Origin: Methylobacterium iners
Lineage (GTDB): Bacteria > Pseudomonadota > Alphaproteobacteria > Rhizobiales > Beijerinckiaceae
Direction: 5' to 3'
Length of the DNA: 64,000 nt
Assembly: GCF_022179305.1 (NCBI RefSeq)
Contig: NZ_BPQP01000013.1
Coordinates: forward strand, 30,905 to 94,904
Made by a program: the position numbers and the translations under genes. The notes below the pieces were generated by a model. That model was not told the DNA's origin. It saw nothing but the letters and a program-made list of their open reading frames with translations, and ran no database searches. Below are positions 30,091 through 39,199 of the stretch, piece after piece. Every line of letters begins with the position of its first letter. Within the stretch, counting starts at the first letter, position 1.

Positions 30091-32850
30091 TCAGGCCGAC
30101 GGCTCCGAACTCCGTTCCGCCTTCAACCGGTACAGCGCCTCATGCGCCTCGCGGGGCGTCATGGCGTCGGGATCGATACCGTCGAGCATGAGCCTCAGCG
30201 CGTCAGCCCGTTCCTGCGGCGGCTCCGGCGGAGGCGGGGGAGCGAGGCTGGCGAAGAGCGGCAGATCGTCGATGCGCGGGCGCGAGGGCCGCTCGCGCTC
30301 GGCCTTCTCCAGCCCTTTCAGAATGGAACCGGCCCGGGCGACGACGCTGGCCGGAAGGCCCGCCAGCCTGGCGACCTGCAAGCCGTAGGAGCGCTCGGCG
30401 ACGCCCGGCACGACCTCGTGCAGGAACACGACCTCCCCCTTGTGCTCGGCGACGCGCAAGGTGGCGTTGTCGAGCCGGCTGAGCCGCTGGCTCAGCGCCG
30501 TCAGCTCGTGGAAATGCGTCGCGAACAGCGCCCGGCAGCCGTTCTGCTCGTGCAGGTGCTCGAGGCAGGCCCAGGCGATCGAGAGCCCGTCGAAGGTCGC
30601 GGTGCCCCGGCCGATCTCGTCGAGGACGACGAGGGAGCGCCGAGTCGCCTGGTTCAGGATCGCCGCGGTCTCGACCATCTCGACCATGAAGGTCGAGTGC
30701 CCGCGCGCGAGGTCGTCGGCGGCCCCGACCCGGGAGAACAGGCGGTCGACGACGCCGAGATGGACGCGGCGTGCCGGCACGAAGGCGCCCATCTGCGCGA
30801 GCACCGCGATCAGCGCGTTCTGGCGCAGGAAGGTCGACTTGCCGCCCATGTTCGGGCCGGTGACGAGGCGGATGCGGCCCCTCCCCTCTCCCGAAAGGTC
30901 GCAATCATTGGCGATGAAGGGCTCGCCCGAGCGCCGCAGGGCCGCCTCGACGACGGGGTGGCGCCCGCCCTCCACCACGAAGCCGAGGCCTTCGTCCACG
31001 AAGGGGCGCGTCCAGTCGAGCTCGACCGCGAGTTCGGCGTGGGAGGCGGCGACGTCGAGGGCCGCCAGGGCCTCCGCGACCCCGGCGACGATGCCGGCCT
31101 GCGCCATTACCCGGACGGCGAGCGCGTCGAAGACCTCGCCCTCGAGCGCGAGCGCCCGCTCGGACGCCCCGGCGATGCGGGCCTCGAGTTCGCCGAGCTC
31201 GACGCTCGTGAACCGCATCGCATCGACCATGGTCTGGCGATGCACGAAGGTGTCGCGCATCAGGCCCTTCAGGCAGCTCTCGCCGACGGCCTGGGGTACC
31301 TCGATGAAGTAGCCGAGCACGTTGTTGTGCTTGATCCGGAGCGTCCGGCACCCGGTCTCCTCGGCGTAGCGGGCCTGCAGGGCGGCGATGACCTTGCGCG
31401 AATCCTGGCCGAGCAGGCGCACCTCGTCGAGTTCCGCATCGTAGCCCTCGCGCACGAAGCCGCCGTCGCGCCGGTTGAGCGGCAGGTCGTCGGCGAGCGC
31501 GGCGCGAAGAGCCTCGATCAGTTCGGCGTCGACTTGCCCGAGGCGCTGCGCCAGCGCGGCGAGGTCGTCGGGTAGGGGCACGGATTGCGCGAAGAAGCGC
31601 TCCGCGATCCCGCTCGCCGCCGCGAGGCCGTCGCGCAGTGCGGCGAGGTCGCGGGGCCCGCCCCGCCCGAGGCCGATCCGCGAGAGCGCGCGAGCGAGGT
31701 CGGGCGCGCGGGCCAGCGCCTCCCGCAGGGCGGCGCGCAGGACGGGGTCGTTCACGAGGAACGTCACGGCCTCGTGGCGCCGCGTGATGGCGGGAAGGTT
31801 CGTGAGCGGCCCCGCGAGATGCTCGGCGAGGAGTCGGGTGCCGCCGGCCGAGACCGTGCGGTCGATGGCCGCCAGCAGCGAGCCGGCGCGCTCGCCCGCG
31901 AGGGTCCGGGTCAGTTCGAGGTTGGCGCGCGTCGCGGCGTCGATCGACAGGGTCTCCCCGCTCGCCTCGCGGGTCGGGGGATTGAGGATCGGCCGTGCGC
32001 CGACCTGCGTGCGCTCGATGTAGAGGAGCGCGGCGCCGGCCGCGGCGATCTCGGCGCGCGTGAAGCTGCCGAAACCCTCCAGGGTGGCGACGCCGAACTG
32101 CTCGCGGATGCGCCGCTCGGCGGAAGCCGGCTCCAGCTCGGCCTGGGCCAGCGGCGTCACCGCGGCGGGGATCTCCCGCCAGAGCCGGGCGAGGCCGGGA
32201 TCGGCATGGATCGTCTCGGAGAGGACGATCTCGCGCGGCTCGTGGCGGGCGATCGCGGCGGCGAGCTCGCCCGCCTCCACCTCGCTCAGGGAGAAGCGCC
32301 CGGTCGAGATGTCGAGGGCGGCGAGACCGTAGGCGTAGGCCGCGTCCGAGATCTTGCGCCGACCGACGGCGAGCAGGAGGTTGGCCCGGGCCGGGTCGAG
32401 CAGCCGGTCTTCCGTGATGGTGCCGGGTGTCACGAGCCGCACGACCTCGCGGCGGACCACCGATTTCGGGCCGCGCTTCTTGGCCTCGGCCGCGTCCTCG
32501 GTCTGCGCGCAGACGGCGACGCGGTGACCGAGCGCGATCAGCCGGCTGAGGTAGTCGTCGGCTCGGTCGACCGGCACGCCGCACATCGGGATGTCGGCGC
32601 CGCCATGCTTGCCGCGCTTGGTCAGCACGATCCCGAGCGCCCGGGAGGCGATCTCGGCATCCTCGAAGAACAACTCGTAGAAGTCGCCCATCCTGTAGAA
32701 CAGGAGGCAATCGGTGTTGGCAGCCTTGATCTCGATGTACTGCGCCATCATCGGCGTGGCGCCGGCGCCGTCGAGATTCGCCGCGCTGGTGCTGTAGTCG
32801 GCCGGCGAAGCGCCGGTCTTCGCGATCGAGCGGGCAGGGCGATGGGACAT
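30091..32850 (-). CDS. mutS: DNA mismatch repair protein MutS
   Basis: 919 residues, slightly longer than the usual 850-900. Mismatch-binding motif [17 protein letters not shown] (Phe-x-Glu near residues 57-59), connector and lever domains, then ATPase domain with Walker [15 protein letters not shown] near 663, the signature [11 protein letters not shown] and Walker [17 protein letters not shown]. It recognises mispairs after replication and recruits MutL. The ATG at 32850 opens with a 33-residue low-complexity tail before the conserved [11 protein letters not shown]; a later start at or near 32751 is possible. Confidence 0.96.
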   Translation of the reverse strand: MSHRPARSIAKTGASPADYSTSAANLDGAGATPMMAQYIEIKAANTDCLLFYRMGDFYELFFEDAEIASRALGIVLTKRGKHGGADIPMCGVPVDRADDYLSRLIALGHRVAVCAQTEDAAEAKKRGPKSVVRREVVRLVTPGTITEDRLLDPARANLLLAVGRRKISDAAYAYGLAALDISTGRFSLSEVEAGELAAAIARHEPREIVLSETIHADPGLARLWREIPAAVTPLAQAELEPASAERRIREQFGVATLEGFGSFTRAEIAAAGAALLYIERTQVGARPILNPPTREASGETLSIDAATRANLELTRTLAGERAGSLLAAIDRTVSAGGTRLLAEHLAGPLTNLPAITRRHEAVTFLVNDPVLRAALREALARAPDLARALSRIGLGRGGPRDLAALRDGLAAASGIAERFFAQSVPLPDDLAALAQRLGQVDAELIEALRAALADDLPLNRRDGGFVREGYDAELDEVRLLGQDSRKVIAALQARYAEETGCRTLRIKHNNVLGYFIEVPQAVGESCLKGLMRDTFVHRQTMVDAMRFTSVELGELEARIAGASERALALEGEVFDALAVRVMAQAGIVAGVAEALAALDVAASHAELAVELDWTRPFVDEGLGFVVEGGRHPVVEAALRRSGEPFIANDCDLSGEGRGRIRLVTGPNMGGKSTFLRQNALIAVLAQMGAFVPARRVHLGVVDRLFSRVGAADDLARGHSTFMVEMVETAAILNQATRRSLVVLDEIGRGTATFDGLSIAWACLEHLHEQNGCRALFATHFHELTALSQRLSRLDNATLRVAEHKGEVVFLHEVVPGVAERSYGLQVARLAGLPASVVARAGSILKGLEKAERERPSRPRIDDLPLFASLAPPPPPEPPQERADALRLMLDGIDPDAMTPREAHEALYRLKAERSSEPSA

Positions 32851-33044
32851 CGCGGCATGCTACCAGATCGCCGGCGCCGATTCAGTGCGGCGAAGGTTTC
32901 TGCTGGGGAGAAGGCGGGCGGCAGCGGGGTTGCACCTAGCAAAGGTTGCGGTTCCGCCAGCTTCGTTGCACCTGGGGGCGCCGAAGTGTGTTTGCCCACC
33001 TTGGGCTTGTCGCTTGCGGCGGGATCGATCCGATCACCAATCGC

Positions 33045-33156
33045 GTCATCCCGGGGCGCCGCAGGCGAACCCGGGATCCATAGCCGCCGACAGAGCCATG
33101 CATGGCCCAGGCCGCGGTTCTGGATTCCGGGTTCCGCTGCGCGGCCCCGGAATGAC
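33045..33156. repeat. Dispersed inverted-repeat element, copy 1
   Basis: 112 bp with inverted ends GTCATCCCGGGGC and GCCCCGGAATGAC (12 of 13 pairs). Next to the ends, GCCGCAGGCGAACCCGG faces CCGGGTTCCGCTGCGC, extending the foldback. The left half closely matches copy 2 at 46908-47020 (GGGGCGCCGCAGGCGAACCC, then CCATAGCCGCCGAC), while the centres differ. Two near-identical intergenic copies in one window indicate a genome-wide REP/MITE-like family. It contains no gene. Confidence 0.85.
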
Positions 33157-33180
33157 GCGGTTGGACTGTATTCCGTCGCG

Positions 33181-33195
33181 GAACTCACCGTGAAC
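33181..33195 (+). promoter_or_regulatory. LexA-like GAAC-N7-GAAC motif upstream of hrpB
   Basis: GAAC-TCACCGT-GAAC lies 37 bases before the hrpB ATG. It matches the eight fixed bases of the alphaproteobacterial SOS box, but its spacer is GC-rich, unlike typical boxes and unlike the site at 11838. Chance is a serious alternative. Confidence 0.2.
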
Positions 33196-33232
33196 CCGGG
33201 CTCGGAGCCCTTCGTCGCACCTGCCCCTGGCC

Positions 33233-35719
33233 ATGTTGCAGCCGCACGCCCACCCCGATCCCCTGCCGATCGACGCCGTCCTCCCCGAGCTACGCGCCGC
33301 GCTGGTAGCAAGGAACTCGGCCGTCCTCGTCGCGCCGCCTGGGGCGGGCAAGACCACGCGGGTGCCGCTCGCCCTGCTCGACGCGGAATGGCTCGGGGAG
33401 GGTAAGATCATCCTTCTCGAGCCGCGCCGGCTCGCCGCCCGTGGCGCGGCCGAGCGCATGGCGGGCACTCTCGGTGAGCGCGTCGGCGAGAGGGTGGGCC
33501 TGCGGGTCCGGCTCGGCTCCAAGATCTCGGGCAGGACCCGGATCGAAGTCGTCACCGAGGGTGTGTTCACGCGCATGATCCTCGACGATCCGGAGCTGAG
33601 CGGGGTCGGCGCGGTGATCTTCGACGAGTTCCACGAGCGCTCGCTCGACGCCGATCTCGGCCTCGCGCTCGCCCTCGACGCGCAGGGCGCGCTGCGCGAC
33701 GACCTGCGCGTCCTGGTGATGTCGGCGACCCTCGACGGCGCGCGCGTCGCCCGCCTGCTCGGCGAGGCGCCGGTGATCGCTTCCGAGGGACGCGCCTACC
33801 CGGTCGAGACCCGCTACCTGGACCGGGCGCCGGGCAGCCGGATCGAGGATTCGATGACCGAGGCGATCCTGAGGGCGCTGCGGGCGGATCCGGGCTCGGT
33901 GCTCGCCTTCCTGCCAGGCCAGGGCGAGATCCGCCGCGTCGCGACGCTGCTCGCCGATCGCGTCGGCGCGGAGGTCGAGGTCGCGCCGCTCTACGGCGCC
34001 CTCTCGCAATCCGAGCAGGACCGCGCGGTGGCGCCGGCCCCGTCCGGACGGCGCAAGGTCGTGCTCGCCACGAGCATCGCCGAGACCTCGCTCACGATCG
34101 AGGGCGTCCGCATCGTCGTCGATTCCGGCCTGTCGCGGGTGCCGCTCTACGAGCCTGGCCTCGGCCTCACTCGACTCGTCACGGCGCGCGCCTCGCGGGC
34201 CTCCGTCGACCAGCGACGCGGCCGCGCCGGCCGGACCGAGCCCGGCATCTGCCACCGGCTCTGGTCGGAGGCCGCGACGAACGCGCTCGAACCCTTCACC
34301 CGGCCCGAGATCCTTGCCGCGGACCTGTCGGGGCTTGTGCTCGACTGTGCTGCCTGGGGCGTGACCGATCCGGGCCGGCTCGCCTTCCTCGACCCGCCGC
34401 CCGCCCCCGCGCTCGCCGAGGCGCGGGGGATGCTGCGCGACCTCGCGGCGATCGATGCCGACGGGCGCCTGACGCCGACGGGCGAGGCCCTCCGCGCCCT
34501 GCCCCTGCCGCCGCGCCTCGCCCGAATGGTCGTGAGTGCGGCCGCACAGGGCGCGGCACGTCCGGCGGCGCGGCTCGCCGCGGTTCTGGTGGAGCGCGGC
34601 CTCGGCGGCGACGGCGTCGACCTCGCCGACCGCGTCGAGCGCTTCGTCCGCGACCGCTCGGCCCGGGCGGAGGATATGCGCCGGCTCGCGGAGGGCTGGG
34701 CGCGGCAGGCGGACGCCGCGACCGGGGGAGCCGCGGGCGGGATCGACCTCTCGGAGACCGGCACGCTCCTGGCGCTGGCCTATCCCGACCGGGTCGCTCG
34801 CTCCCGCGGGCGCGACGGCGCCTTCGTGATGGCGAACGGCCGGGCCGGCCGCCTCGACCCGGCCTCGCCGCTCGCCCGCGAGGCGTTCCTCGTCGTCGCC
34901 GACATCGCCGGCACGGCCGCCAATGGGCGCATCCTCGCCGCAGCGCCGATCGCGATCGAGGCGATCGACGCGCTCTTCCCGGACCGGATCGAGGCGGCAA
35001 CCCGCGTCACCTTCGACCGGACCGCCCGCGCCCTGCGCGCCCGGGCGGATCGCAGGCTCGGCGCGGTCGTGCTTGACGAGCGCGTGCTGCCCGTTCCGGG
35101 AGACGAGCGCTCGGCATCGATTCTGGCGCGCGGCATCGCCGAGCTCGGCCTCGAATGCCTGCCCTGGACGCCGGCACTCGCTCAGTGGCGCGCCCGCGTC
35201 GCCTTCCTGCGCGCGGCGGAGGGCGGCGAATGGCCGGACTTTTCGGACGTCGCGCTGAATGCCTCGATCGAGGATTGGCTCGCCCCCGAAATCCTCGGCA
35301 CGACCGGTCTCGACGGCATCAAGGCCGACGATCTGGCGCGAGCGCTCCAGGCGCTGCTGCCCTGGCCGCTGCGCGCCAGGCTCGATGCCGAGGCTCCGAC
35401 CCATGTCGAGGTGCCGACGGGGTCGCGCGCTCCGATCGATTACGGCGCCGAGGGCGGCCCGGTGCTCGCCGTGCGGGTTCAGGAGCTGTTCGGCCTCGAC
35501 CGTCACCCGAGCGTGGCGGGCGGGCGGGTTCCCCTCGTCCTGCACCTGCTCTCGCCGGCCCAGCGGCCGATCCAGATCACCCGCGACCTGCCCGGCTTCT
35601 GGCGCGGCTCCTGGAGCGCGGTGCGCGCCGACCTGCGCGGCCGCTACCCGCGCCATCCCTGGCCGGAGGATCCGCTCACGGCGCCGCCGACCCGCCGGGC
35701 GAAGCCGCGGGGGACGTGA
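33233..35719 (+). CDS. hrpB: ATP-dependent helicase HrpB
   Basis: 828 residues, normal for HrpB, a DEAH-box RNA/DNA helicase. Motifs in order: Walker A VAPPGAGKTTRVP near 34-46, LEPRRLAARGAAERMA, TEGVFTRMI, DEFHERSLDADL (DExH near 128), VMSATLDGARVA, FLPGQGEIRR, TSIAETSLTIEGVRIVVDSGLSR and QRRGRAGRTEPG, then the HrpB C-terminal domain to WPEDPLTAPPTRR. Its cellular role is poorly defined in most bacteria. A GAAC-N7-GAAC motif lies upstream. Confidence 0.95.
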   Translation: MLQPHAHPDPLPIDAVLPELRAALVARNSAVLVAPPGAGKTTRVPLALLDAEWLGEGKIILLEPRRLAARGAAERMAGTLGERVGERVGLRVRLGSKISGRTRIEVVTEGVFTRMILDDPELSGVGAVIFDEFHERSLDADLGLALALDAQGALRDDLRVLVMSATLDGARVARLLGEAPVIASEGRAYPVETRYLDRAPGSRIEDSMTEAILRALRADPGSVLAFLPGQGEIRRVATLLADRVGAEVEVAPLYGALSQSEQDRAVAPAPSGRRKVVLATSIAETSLTIEGVRIVVDSGLSRVPLYEPGLGLTRLVTARASRASVDQRRGRAGRTEPGICHRLWSEAATNALEPFTRPEILAADLSGLVLDCAAWGVTDPGRLAFLDPPPAPALAEARGMLRDLAAIDADGRLTPTGEALRALPLPPRLARMVVSAAAQGAARPAARLAAVLVERGLGGDGVDLADRVERFVRDRSARAEDMRRLAEGWARQADAATGGAAGGIDLSETGTLLALAYPDRVARSRGRDGAFVMANGRAGRLDPASPLAREAFLVVADIAGTAANGRILAAAPIAIEAIDALFPDRIEAATRVTFDRTARALRARADRRLGAVVLDERVLPVPGDERSASILARGIAELGLECLPWTPALAQWRARVAFLRAAEGGEWPDFSDVALNASIEDWLAPEILGTTGLDGIKADDLARALQALLPWPLRARLDAEAPTHVEVPTGSRAPIDYGAEGGPVLAVRVQELFGLDRHPSVAGGRVPLVLHLLSPAQRPIQITRDLPGFWRGSWSAVRADLRGRYPRHPWPEDPLTAPPTRRAKPRGT

Positions 35720-35975
35720 GCGTTTTCGGCTCGTCGCGCTGGTTCTCGCCGCTCCCCTTCCCCGGACGGGTGGAGCATCAGCGGAACTCGATCCGGGGTC
35801 CGGCAAAAGACGTCGCGAGACGTCCGAATCTTGCGCCGTTCGTCATGAGCCGCTGAAGCGGCCCTTACTCGCTGGATCCCGGATCGCCTTCCGCTGACGC
35901 TCCAGGCATCTGGGAAAGGGCGTGCTGCATTCTGATCATCGCTGCGGAATGATCTGGCCCCGCTTACCGTCGGTG

Positions 35976-36950
35976 TCAGGGCCTCAGCAGGACCTTCCCC
36001 ACCGCTTCCCGGCGAGAGATGATCCCGAGCGCTTCCGCATATTCCGTCATGGGCAGCACGGCGTGGACCTTCGCGGTGAGGCGTCCCTCCGCCACCCAGG
36101 CGAGGAGCTGGCGCTGGTTCTCCCGGTGCGCCGCGGGCTCGCGGTCGACGAAGGCGCCCCAGTGCACGCCCTGGATGTCGATGCCCTTGAGCATGGCGAG
36201 GTTCAGGGGGATGCGCGGGATCTCGCCGGCCGCGAAGCCGATGACGAGATAACGTCCCTTCCAGGCGAGGGCACGCAGCGCCGGCTCGGCGTAGTCGCCG
36301 CCGATCGGATCGTAGACGACGTCGACCCCCACCCCGTCCGTGAGTTCCCGCAGGCCCTCGCGCAGGTCGCCGTCGCTGTAATCGAGGGCCATCTCGGCGC
36401 CGTGGGCCTGCGCGACGCGCAGCTTGTCCCAGGAAGAGGCGCAGGCGATGACCCGCGCTCCCATCAGCGCGCCGAGCTCGACTGCGGCCAGTCCGACACC
36501 GCCCGAGGCGCCGAGGACGGCGAGCGTCTCGCCGGGCTGGATCTTGGCCCGGTCGCGCAACGCGTGCAGCGTCGTGCCGTAGGTGATGGTGAGCCCGGCG
36601 GCCTGCTCGTCCGAGACCCCGTCGGGCACCGGCGTGAGCCGGCCGGCGGGCACCACGATCCGCTCGCGGCAGGTCCCGTACGTCACGTGGACCACGACCC
36701 TGTCTCCGACGCTGACGCCCTCGGCCCCCTCGCCCAGCGCCTCGACCACGCCGCAGGCCTCACCGCCCGGCGAGAACGGCAGGTCCGGCTTCACCTGGTA
36801 GCGGCCGGCGATGATCAGCGTGTCGAAGAAGTTGAGCGCCGCCATCGTGATCCGCACCAGGGCCTCGCCGGGACTGGGCGTCGGATCGGGCAGGGTCTCG
36901 ATGCTGAGGTCGTCCGGCTCGCCGAGCCGGTTGCAGAGAAGTGCCTTCAT
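35976..36950 (-). CDS. NADPH:quinone oxidoreductase-like MDR protein
   Basis: 324 residues of the zinc-independent quinone oxidoreductase branch of the medium-chain dehydrogenase superfamily. Visible: GroES-like N-domain (NFFDTLIIAGRYQVKPDLPF, GGEACGVVEALG), nucleotide-binding LGASGGVGLAAVELG, and VDVVYDPIGGDYAEPALRALAW, ending REAVGKVLLRP. No structural zinc cysteine cluster is seen. Probable NADPH-dependent reduction of quinones or enones; true substrate unknown. Starts 15 bases after ubiG on the same strand, so the two are likely cotranscribed. Confidence 0.88.
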   Translation of the reverse strand: MKALLCNRLGEPDDLSIETLPDPTPSPGEALVRITMAALNFFDTLIIAGRYQVKPDLPFSPGGEACGVVEALGEGAEGVSVGDRVVVHVTYGTCRERIVVPAGRLTPVPDGVSDEQAAGLTITYGTTLHALRDRAKIQPGETLAVLGASGGVGLAAVELGALMGARVIACASSWDKLRVAQAHGAEMALDYSDGDLREGLRELTDGVGVDVVYDPIGGDYAEPALRALAWKGRYLVIGFAAGEIPRIPLNLAMLKGIDIQGVHWGAFVDREPAAHRENQRQLLAWVAEGRLTAKVHAVLPMTEYAEALGIISRREAVGKVLLRP

Positions 36951-36965
36951 CGCGGGGCCTGGAGG

Positions 36966-37724
36966 TCAGGAGGAGGCGCGGGCCGGCTTGTCGGCCGCGA
37001 TCATGTAGTTGACTGCCGTGTCGCGCGAGGCGCTCCAGCGGTCGGAGAGCGGGTTGTAGACGACGCCCGTGGTGTCGCAGACCCGGAGGCCGCCGGCCCC
37101 GACGGCGCGCGTCAGCTCGTCGGGCCGGACGAACTTGTCCCAATCATGCGTTCCCTTCGGCAGCCAGCCGAGCACGTATTCGGCGCCGACGATGGCCAGC
37201 GCGTAGGAGCGCAGCGTTCGGTTGATGGTCGCGGCGAAGAGGAGGCCGCCGGGCTTCACCGCGGCGCAGGCGCTCGCGATGAAGGCCGGCATGTCGACGA
37301 CGTGCTCCACCACCTCCATGGCGAGCACGATGTCGAAGCGGCCCCCGCCCGCGACCACCGCCTCGATCGTCTCGGCCCGGTAATCGACGGGCACGCCCGC
37401 GGCCTGCGCATGGGCGCGAGCCACGCTGACATTGGTGGGCGCCGGGTCGAGCCCCGTCACCTGCGCACCGAGACGGGCCAGCGGCTCGGAGAGCACGCCG
37501 CCGCCGCAGCCGATATCGACGAGGCTGAGATCGCGCAGGGGATCGGGCCCTCGCGGATCGCGCCCGAAATGGCGGCAGGCGGCGTCGCGGATATAGGCGA
37601 CGCGCACCAGGTTGAAGCGATGCAGCACCCGCATCGGCCCGGCCTCGTCCCACCATGTGGCGGCGATAGCCTCGAAGCGGGCGACTTCCCTGGCGTCGAT
37701 CGATGAGGCGCGCTCTGCGTTCAT
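36966..37724 (-). CDS. ubiG: Ubiquinone biosynthesis O-methyltransferase UbiG
   Basis: 252 residues. Class I SAM methyltransferase with DIGCGGGVLSEPLARLGAQV (motif I), GLDPAPTNV, and FDIVLAMEVVEHVVDMPAF; N-terminal FEAIAATWWDEAGPMRVLHRFN and the end YNPLSDRWSASRDTAVNYM are UbiG signatures. It performs both O-methylations in ubiquinone synthesis. The frame extends to 37877, but the ATG at 37724 follows ACGGATGGC and gives the standard N-terminus. Divergent from lysC, a common alphaproteobacterial arrangement. Confidence 0.95.
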   Translation of the reverse strand: MNAERASSIDAREVARFEAIAATWWDEAGPMRVLHRFNLVRVAYIRDAACRHFGRDPRGPDPLRDLSLVDIGCGGGVLSEPLARLGAQVTGLDPAPTNVSVARAHAQAAGVPVDYRAETIEAVVAGGGRFDIVLAMEVVEHVVDMPAFIASACAAVKPGGLLFAATINRTLRSYALAIVGAEYVLGWLPKGTHDWDKFVRPDELTRAVGAGGLRVCDTTGVVYNPLSDRWSASRDTAVNYMIAADKPARASS

Positions 37725-37900
37725 GCCATCCGTCCGGTCCGGAGCCGGGTTTCTCGCGGGCGCGCCCGATTGTTGACACGCTTGAGGGGCCCTTGTACCC
37801 GCCGAAGCCGGATCGGGTATAGCCGCCATGGCGTGATCGCCTAAGGGCGCCCGATCACTCCCGAAACGCTCGAGCACACGAGAATCGGCGCGGACGCGAC

Positions 37901-39136
37901 ATGCCCCGTTTGGTGATGAAATTCGGAGGCACCTCCGTCGCGAATGTCGACCGCATCCGCAACGTGGCGCGCCACGTCGCCCGCGAGGTCGCGGCCGGCT
38001 ACGAGGTCGCCGTCGTCGTCTCGGCGATGTCGGGCAAGACCAACGAGCTCGTGGCCTTCGTCAAGGACGCCAACCCGCTCTACGACGAGGCCGAGTACGA
38101 CGCCGTCGTGGCCTCGGGCGAGCAGGTGACCTCCGGCCTTCTCGCGATCGCCCTGCGGAAGGACGGCATCAAGGCCCGGTCCTGGCAGGGTTGGCAGATC
38201 CCGATCCTGACCTCGGACGCCCACGGCTCGGCCCGCATCGCCGAGATCGACGGATCGCGCCTGAACGGGGGATTCGCCCGCGGCGAGGTCGCGGTGATCG
38301 CCGGCTTCCAGGGCATGCACGCGGAGAGCGGCCGGCTGACCACCCTCGGCCGCGGCGGCTCCGACACCAGCGCCGTCGCGATCGCGGCCGCCATCGGGGC
38401 CGAGCGCTGCGACATCTACACCGACGTGGACGGGGTCTACACGACCGATCCGCGCGTGGTGCCCAAAGCGCAGCGCATGGAGCGGGTCACGTTCGAGGAG
38501 ATGCTGGAGATGGCGTCGCTGGGCGCCAAGGTTCTGCAGGTCCGCTCCGTCGAGCTCGCGATGGTCCATCGCGTCCCCACCACGGTGCGCTCGAGCTTCG
38601 ATCCGCCGGACGCCGCCCGCCCCGGCACCCTCATCTGCGACGAGGACGACATCGTGGAACAGCAGATCATCACCGGGATCGCCTTCTCGAAGGACGAGGC
38701 GCAGATCACCCTGCGCAACCTGAAGGACAGCCCCGGCATCGCGGCGGCGATCTTCGGGCCGCTGGCGGACGCCAACATCAATGTGGACATGATCATCCAG
38801 ACCGTGTCGGGCGACCAGGCGACCACGGACATGACCTTCACCGTGCCGACCGCCGATTACGAGCGCGCCCGCGCCATCCTCGACGCGCAGAGTGCAACCA
38901 TCGCGTTCGGGCAGATCGAGGGCGCCACGGACGTGGTCAAGATCTCTGCGATCGGGGTGGGCATGCGCAGCCATGCCGGCGTCGCGGCCAAGGCGTTCCG
39001 GGCGCTCGCCCAGAAGGGGATCAACATCCGGGCGATCACCACCTCGGAGATCAAGTTCTCCGTGCTGATCGACGCGGCCTATACCGAGCTTGCCGTGCGC
39101 ACGCTCCACTCGCTATACGGCCTCGATCAGGCCTGA
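37901..39136 (+). CDS. lysC: Aspartate kinase LysC
   Basis: 411 residues, the single-function aspartokinase that makes aspartyl phosphate, first step to lysine, methionine, threonine and diaminopimelate. N-terminal kinase domain with VMKFGGTSVANVDRIRNV, VVVSAMSGKTNEL, TLGRGGSDTSAVAIA and TDVDGVYTTDPRVVP; C-terminal pair of ACT domains (ITLRNLKDSPGIAAAIFGPLA; VKISAIGVGMRSHAGVAAKAF), which mediate feedback control by amino acids. First gene of the lysC-ptsP-prfA-prmC series. Confidence 0.96.
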   Translation: MPRLVMKFGGTSVANVDRIRNVARHVAREVAAGYEVAVVVSAMSGKTNELVAFVKDANPLYDEAEYDAVVASGEQVTSGLLAIALRKDGIKARSWQGWQIPILTSDAHGSARIAEIDGSRLNGGFARGEVAVIAGFQGMHAESGRLTTLGRGGSDTSAVAIAAAIGAERCDIYTDVDGVYTTDPRVVPKAQRMERVTFEEMLEMASLGAKVLQVRSVELAMVHRVPTTVRSSFDPPDAARPGTLICDEDDIVEQQIITGIAFSKDEAQITLRNLKDSPGIAAAIFGPLADANINVDMIIQTVSGDQATTDMTFTVPTADYERARAILDAQSATIAFGQIEGATDVVKISAIGVGMRSHAGVAAKAFRALAQKGINIRAITTSEIKFSVLIDAAYTELAVRTLHSLYGLDQA

Positions 39137-39199
39137 ACCGTCGCGTAGGCGGGAAGGCGCGAAACTTGCGCCTCTCGCCGAAGCTGGATTGACCGCACC

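Larger units (their letters stand above)
32851..33232. other. Divergent intergenic region between mutS and hrpB
   Basis: 382 bp without a supported gene. It holds one copy of the inverted-repeat element (33045-33156) and, 37 bases before hrpB, a GAAC-N7-GAAC motif (33181-33195). No clear sigma-70 promoter was recognised for either gene. Confidence 0.55.

Noticed and set aside
35720-35975. A possible further repeat-element fragment or terminator after hrpB (stem GCCGCT/AGCGGC at 35849-35862, and CCCGGATC-rich sequence near 35878)
   Set aside because: It does not match the two defined repeat copies, the stem is only six pairs and there is no T-run.
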